DNA of 64,000 nucleotides from Nostoc sp. 'Peltigera membranacea cyanobiont' N6 (GTDB lineage: Bacteria > Cyanobacteriota > Cyanobacteriia > Cyanobacteriales > Nostocaceae), in contig NZ_CP026681.1 in NCBI RefSeq assembly GCF_002949735.1, positions 2,232,001 to 2,296,000 on the forward strand. Direction: 5' to 3'. A program made the position numbers and the translations under genes. The notes below the pieces were generated by a model, which saw only the letters and a list, made by a program, of their open reading frames with translations, made no database searches and was not told where the DNA came from. This document shows, one piece after another, positions 61,801-64,000 of the stretch (positions are counted from its first letter, which is position 1; every line of letters begins with the position of its first letter).

Positions 61801-64000
61801 TGGCATAAGCAGCTAAACGCCCGTTATTTCTCGCAGAGAGCAGCATTAATACTGGCGCGTCACCGATTTCGGACTCGCTCGTTGGCTCCTCGTCATATTC
61901 CTCGACCACAACATGGGCGTTGACACCGCCAGCCCCAAAGGACGACACGCCAGCGATGCGAGGGACAGTTTTCGTCTTTCCATCTACTTCCACGAGCGGT
62001 TGCGGCCAATGCTGAAGATGACGCTGCACGTAAAACGGTGTCTGAGGAAAGTCGATATTCGGATTAAGTTCGTCAGCGTGCAGACTGGGAACGAGTTGCT
62101 TGTGCCTGAGTTGCAAGATCGCTTTGGTCAAACCCGCGATTCCAGACGCTGCCTCCAAATGACCGACGTTGGATTTAACAGAGCCGATGGCGCAAAAGCT
62201 TGTGTCTTGAGTATGCCGTTGAAACGCCTTAGTCAAACCCGCAACTTCAATGGGATCGCCAAGTTCAGTTCCTGTTCCATGCGCTTCGATGTAGCTCACC
62301 TCTCTGGCATCGACCCCAGACTTTTCTAGCGCCTCAAACACTAGTTCTGCCTGTGCTTTGGGATTGGGCACTGTATAACCGTTGGTTTTACCTCCATGAT
62401 TGACATGAGTGCCGCGAATTACGGCGTAGATGTTGTCCCGATCGGCGATCGCAACAGACAAGGGCTTCAGTAATACCACCCCCACACCTTCGCCGGGAAC
62501 AAAACCATTGCTGTGGTTGCCGAAACTCTTGCAACGACCATCTTTAGACAGCATTTTGCTAGCACACAGAATGTTGTAGCTGGATGGATGCAAATAGAGA
62601 TTAACACCGCCAGCAAAGGCGAGTTGCACTGAACCATTTTGAAGGTGTTGGCAAGCTTCATGCACTGCTGTGAGCGACGAAGAACACATGGTATCAATGG
62701 GCATACTGGGCCCGCGAAGATTCAGAAAATACGACAAGCGATTGGCGATCGAACTAAAAGATGTGTGGGGGTGTCCGATTTTACCTTGTTTCCAAAGTTC
62801 AGGACCGTAGAGATCGAATCCGGTTCTCGTAACGCCGACAAATACGCCGACTTGCTGTTGATATTGGGATTCTAGCATCTGTCTGGTGTGACCGGCATCC
62901 TCCAATGCTTCCCATGCCGCCTGAAGAAAAATTCGCTCCTGCGGATCGATGTTTACCACTTCATGCGGGGAAATACCGAAGAACTGGGCGTCGAATTCCT
63001 TGGCATCATCCAGAAAGCTGCCCCACTTGCAATAGCTCTTACCAAGCTCGACTGCCTCTTCGACGTGAGGATGAAAATGATCTTCCCAAGACCAGCGATC
63101 GCGCGGAATTTCCGAAATACAGTCGGTTCCGGCTTTCAGACGCTCCCAAAAGGTGGACAGATCCTTAGCCATCGGATAGCGACCGCTCATGCCAATGATG
63201 GCGATGGCATCTGTGGTATTGCTTCTCGACCGAGCAGCTATTTGGGAAGTATTAGTAGCGATCGCTGCGGCAGGTTCGGCATCCGGCAATTCACTTGCGG
63301 CATTTTGATCTAGTGTAGTGGCGGATTCCCGATTATTACTCAGCTGCGCGATCAAGTCCGAGCGGCGGTACTCAACGAAGTAGTTGACTAGTTCGCCGAG
63401 AGTCTGCACTTCAAAAAGTAACGTGCTATGAATTCCTCCAAATTTTTCTTGTAGCGCCCCTGCGATCTGTACAACTAGGATGGAATCAATTCCATAACTC
63501 TGGAAAGGCTCATCAGCTTCGATCTGCTCTGGGTTCATGCGGAGTATTTTGGCTACTAGTTGTTGGAAAAACTGGGTGGCTTTTTGGCGGAGGCTGGTAT
63601 TATCGGATTTGTCGATTGCACCTATACTGCTGAGGTCAGAACCAGTTTCAACAGTACGAGTTGCATTACCAACTGACGGGCGATTCTGTCGCACTAATCC
63701 ATCACTCTCGGCGACGATCGCCTGTTGTCCGAGCGATCGCGCGATCGCTGCCGGGAACCAGGGAGATTGAAACCCTTCTGTTTGCAGGACTCGCTCCCAA
63801 GATTCAACTGACAACAGCGGTGTCCCGTCAATTCGCAACTCTGGGTCTTCATGTCGCCACCATCCCTCCAATAGCCCGAAGGTGAGATGACCGAACAGCG
63901 TTTGGTTGCAAAGCTCATTGAGCAAAATCAAACCATTAGTCCGCAGACAAGCCTTGACATTCCGCAGCGTTTGCCGAATGTTACGAGTCGCGTGCAGCAC
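54062..64000 (-). CDS. Trans-AT PKS, N-terminus beyond window: cMT-ACP | KS-ECH-ECH-ACP-ACP | KS-KR-ACP-ACP
   Basis: 3312 residues are visible; the frame runs off the right edge inside a C-methyltransferase domain (the leading codon GTG is internal). Order: C-terminal half of cMT, ACP (YGIDSILVV), KS, two crotonase-fold domains, two ACPs, KS, KR, two ACPs. Both KS keep Cys and both His. The N-terminal cMT matches the cMTs of modules 4 and 6 (HATRNIRQTLRNVKA, LTFGLLEGWW). The protein ends right after the last ACP with no TE, so the chain passes to the KS0 of the next protein. It is the most upstream synthase seen, and further loading modules must lie beyond base 64000. The stop is 12 bases before the monooxygenase start. 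Confidence 0.95.
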   Translation of the reverse strand: MLHATRNIRQTLRNVKACLRTNGLILLNELCNQTLFGHLTFGLLEGWWRHEDPELRIDGTPLLSVESWERVLQTEGFQSPWFPAAIARSLGQQAIVAESDGLVRQNRPSVGNATRTVETGSDLSSIGAIDKSDNTSLRQKATQFFQQLVAKILRMNPEQIEADEPFQSYGIDSILVVQIAGALQEKFGGIHSTLLFEVQTLGELVNYFVEYRRSDLIAQLSNNRESATTLDQNAASELPDAEPAAAIATNTSQIAARSRSNTTDAIAIIGMSGRYPMAKDLSTFWERLKAGTDCISEIPRDRWSWEDHFHPHVEEAVELGKSYCKWGSFLDDAKEFDAQFFGISPHEVVNIDPQERIFLQAAWEALEDAGHTRQMLESQYQQQVGVFVGVTRTGFDLYGPELWKQGKIGHPHTSFSSIANRLSYFLNLRGPSMPIDTMCSSSLTAVHEACQHLQNGSVQLAFAGGVNLYLHPSSYNILCASKMLSKDGRCKSFGNHSNGFVPGEGVGVVLLKPLSVAIADRDNIYAVIRGTHVNHGGKTNGYTVPNPKAQAELVFEALEKSGVDAREVSYIEAHGTGTELGDPIEVAGLTKAFQRHTQDTSFCAIGSVKSNVGHLEAASGIAGLTKAILQLRHKQLVPSLHADELNPNIDFPQTPFYVQRHLQHWPQPLVEVDGKTKTVPRIAGVSSFGAGGVNAHVVVEEYDEEPTSESEIGDAPVLMLLSARNNGRLAAYANKLHQFLEAGAVNLQNLAYTLQVGREALQSRIAIIVYSQSDAIAKLDAFIKGKSDIDDCYVGLAGKDKATVLKWNSDPDLLKQITAWTEEGCYARLAELWVKGVNIDWSRLRRTSTIYPRRISLPTYSFERKRYWLELEDNQSSQITPPVNTQAASGEQSSKAIDLNDQQQTVDSPKTRKLITLVDTDKVQRDRVNRRNRQPIRLRNPADLTPQTKVTPSFLSLSPKLQGIVEIRIAAADRPLDASKLSTELRDKMRSLALSDEVRVLLLVDDRGLFSGSITHDDVPVMRALIGFLLELELPLIALLKSDIRGLGWNLASLCDFLIFRESGQFCHRGLSDRDRSIVEERFGKSFASRFFAVPHLCSGQALVEMGLDCLVAADDRLDDLAWDFAVQISQSPQRSLIELKKQLSRSVQNLVRHTYLPSPANSNIGLSGVSAVPFFTHQDLKRMVEENDQWLASPTLVATYCDVVHVHAFGNGVVQVTLADTANKNMFSNAFSEGLTQAFEHIESVPTYKVVVLIGYNQYFACGGTKSGLQDIYNGRARFTDNDIHSLPLRCHLPAIAAMQGHAIGGGWSLGMFCDVNIFSEESIYQTPYMQYGFTPGAGSTLIFPARLGPNLSREILFGGREYKGAELKERGISMPVLPRSQVLGYALKLAHHLAKFSQNELIQRKNQATAGLRDLLDKVHTQELAMHEKTFVGQSQVLKNIQERFDQGIELGIGDWEEQSVDSPNQLVIQTLRETIAAELFLEPDEIDEDAKFVDLGLDSISAVMWIKRINAKFDLSLPATKVYSYPTLREFANYVQQSSNVLNGFKEQTTTLEATIVGDRVENCPPARMPLNRELPSSPSILNILIESLAEELFMEATEIDEEAKFVDMGMDSITAVTWMRKINQLFGSSLPATDVYKYPTLSDFARNIEQTVARMQSHNAAAALPPPTEAAHQKSAELEMRKNTSLLQSPSFKDGVRLDTQHGLNAPTLLSTTEIPKQSLPTPADRNSYSSDAIAVVGMAGQFPKAKNLQEFWENIANGKNCVSEIASDRWNLADFYDPDRNAANKTYCKSMGALEDIDRFDPLFFHISPREAEFMDPQQRLFLQTSWQCIEDAGYNPKSFADSKCGVFVGCETGDYGKIVQRYELNALGLLGSSAALLPARISYFLNLQGPCMAIDTACSASLVAIANACDSLVLGHSDAALAGGVYVLSGPEMHIMMSKAGILSPDGRCFTFDRRANGFVPGEGVGVVLLKRLADAEKDGDDICGVIRGWGVNQDGKTNGITAPNGQSQQRLQKEVYQRFQIQPADIQLVEAHGTGTRLGDPIEVEALCETFREFTNKEKFCAIGSLKSNIGHLATAAGVAGLIKVLLAIRNKKLPPTINYESLNEHINLDSSPFYINTECTDWIVDAEPRRAAINCFGFSGTNAHMVIEEYVNRSDGHPAITDVAPAQPYPILLSAKNEQRLWEYAEQLLKHLESQTQPGEQPAALGYRLCDLAYTLQVGREPMDARLGFVADTLTEVGQKLRRFVDRSTSTPLKSFDGIYCGLVGSDSSDFIKFAADGDIVTMTNSWLSQRKYSKVMELWVRGVSIDWTQIYTTGVTAPKRIRLPTYPFARERYWIGKEIGAIADLSVKKSEFADRIDSASQLEWTPEALPENIPWSDRFADYQDQKILIVYANNEDKEGICSLLRQIEASVGLERSLNLQCLSFDALATISIGQPLNVVLAVESKDDTASNYFEILGEWLKSQQELFDTYYLTANTEGFGDIENDPATVAIATSLSNNCRIISVQQGTSCAEKYQLLLREWLSRNPLDEQPRLEWVRYDGVERFVLRRAKYQPVESGEKSKRLYSIQKKWKQGAVRPTETSSFQGEMLILVNEETADLGQCLFNQQRAAIVYCANNDSDRNRQISAQILDFRDSSCGFESAKTILSQLERIRIVVDLSALYQSSKDCDRDALGKIAFYQQLIAVSSDLDILYVTKGLQHFRSDTISLAGAKLAGLIKVLSAEHAYVASRHIDIDAAMLRNPGLLEQALTQELTANLEETEICYRQQERFVPYLEAELAESRADFSIRSDGVYVISGGTGGIGLEIADYLVAKGARKLVLMGLNPLPPKTKWGDEGEQYSEHLKVKLGKLASLDRQVEHLSIYTGSLTEPHQLADFFAEIRDRVGSINGVIHSAGITSDFKKPAFVTKDLAGIAAVIEPKIAGLEALATIFANDALDFFVAFSSLTGLIPRFAKGSCDYALANAYVDWFMAYQNTQLHKRGYKSITWVDWHETGMAARAPSCIFKAMQNNLDKIGLFTHSNKVGKDLFELALQQQGAAWVLNTELDPTKFGEAAPTLLFARDRSASNPQTEVSSIQYQIEQWESLVQKQGFIAPECVTNIISLSEIKRLNPQLIQRIYRLLFPQTAAKAFDKDSHEAIAFNANDSQPNQPDAPAIDVIREVATQVLKLKGIDDNKKFQDYGLDSISATQLAIRLEKRLQKEVPPQWLLDFPTVKLLTDCLQRQPVPLAIDGEAIAKAIEKAVREVLKIGSIDYNYSFQNYGLDSISATQLAIKLEKQLEQEIMPQWLIDYPTITLLARHLITQI
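59030..63210 (-). other. Module 1: beta-branching module KS-ECH-ECH-ACP-ACP
   Basis: KS is active (DTMCSSSLTAVH, EAHGTGTELGDP, NVGHLEAASG). Two crotonase-fold domains follow. The first (about residues 960-1160) is degenerate, with no clear oxyanion-hole Gly-Gly. The second (about 1200-1430) has FACGGTKSG and QGHAIGGGWSLGMFCD, fitting an ECH2-type decarboxylase. The tandem ACPs have GLDSISAVMW and GMDSITAVTW, with Trp six residues after the Ser. This DSxxxxxW pattern is the known mark of ACPs recognised by HMG-CoA synthase-like enzymes. The module therefore installs a methyl or exomethylene branch together with the 15433-18970 cassette. Confidence 0.92.

Noticed and set aside
1..64000. tRNA, rRNA or riboswitch genes
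   Set aside because: No cloverleaf, rRNA segment or known riboswitch core was recognised on reading both strands of the intergenic regions.

Overview
The window comes from a cyanobacterial chromosome, most likely a filamentous Nostocales-type strain. Three signs support this: many HIP1 octamers (GCGATCGC), A/T-rich heptamer repeats (TAATTCG)n and G/C-rich short tandem repeats of the STRR type, and protein families typical of that group.

Bases 1-5260 are accessory DNA: the 3' part of an ATPase-like gene, a four-helix-bundle gene boxed by inverted heptamer repeats, a run of tiny plus-strand hypothetical genes (one frameshifted), two minus-strand hypotheticals and a RelE/ParE-type toxin-antitoxin pair. 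Bases 5260-10550 are decayed DNA: a YbjQ-like remnant, an NmrA-like and a LysR-type gene that both lost their 5' halves at one junction, an AIPR-family protein, and a complete IS1380-like insertion sequence (8373-10210) whose transposase has one in-frame stop.

From 10550 to the right edge there is one large trans-AT polyketide synthase/NRPS cluster, truncated at base 64000. All its genes except the MATE exporter lie on the minus strand, so biosynthesis reads from right to left. The assembly line is: (window edge) cMT-ACP | KS-ECH-ECH-ACP-ACP | KS-KR-ACP-ACP, then a free luciferase-like monooxygenase, then an 8304-residue protein with KS0-ACP-C-A(Gly)-PCP | KS-DH-KR-cMT-ACP | KS0-(DH-like)-ACP | KS-KR-cMT-ACP | KS0-ACP-C-A(Pro-like)-PCP, and last a 2206-residue protein KS-AT-KR-ER-carrier-TE with its own AT. 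Behind a convergent MATE gene lies a second minus-strand operon: methyltransferase, the beta-branching cassette (donor ACP, Cys-to-Ser KS, HMG-CoA synthase-like enzyme, ECH), the trans-acting AT, a P450 and an AsnB-like amidotransferase.

The first half (beta-branch, oxygenase, Gly module) has the logic of pederin-family pathways. Ending in a Pro-like module plus a cis-AT module and TE recalls the cyanobacterial members (nosperin, cusperin) as I remember them. The exact product cannot be fixed from the sequence, and only two chain elongations separate the two amino acids. The most unusual points are the hybrid trans-AT/cis-AT line, the KR-ER terminal module without a DH, the module order that predicts an N-acyl enamine, and genomic repeat elements that have become in-frame linkers of the megasynthase.
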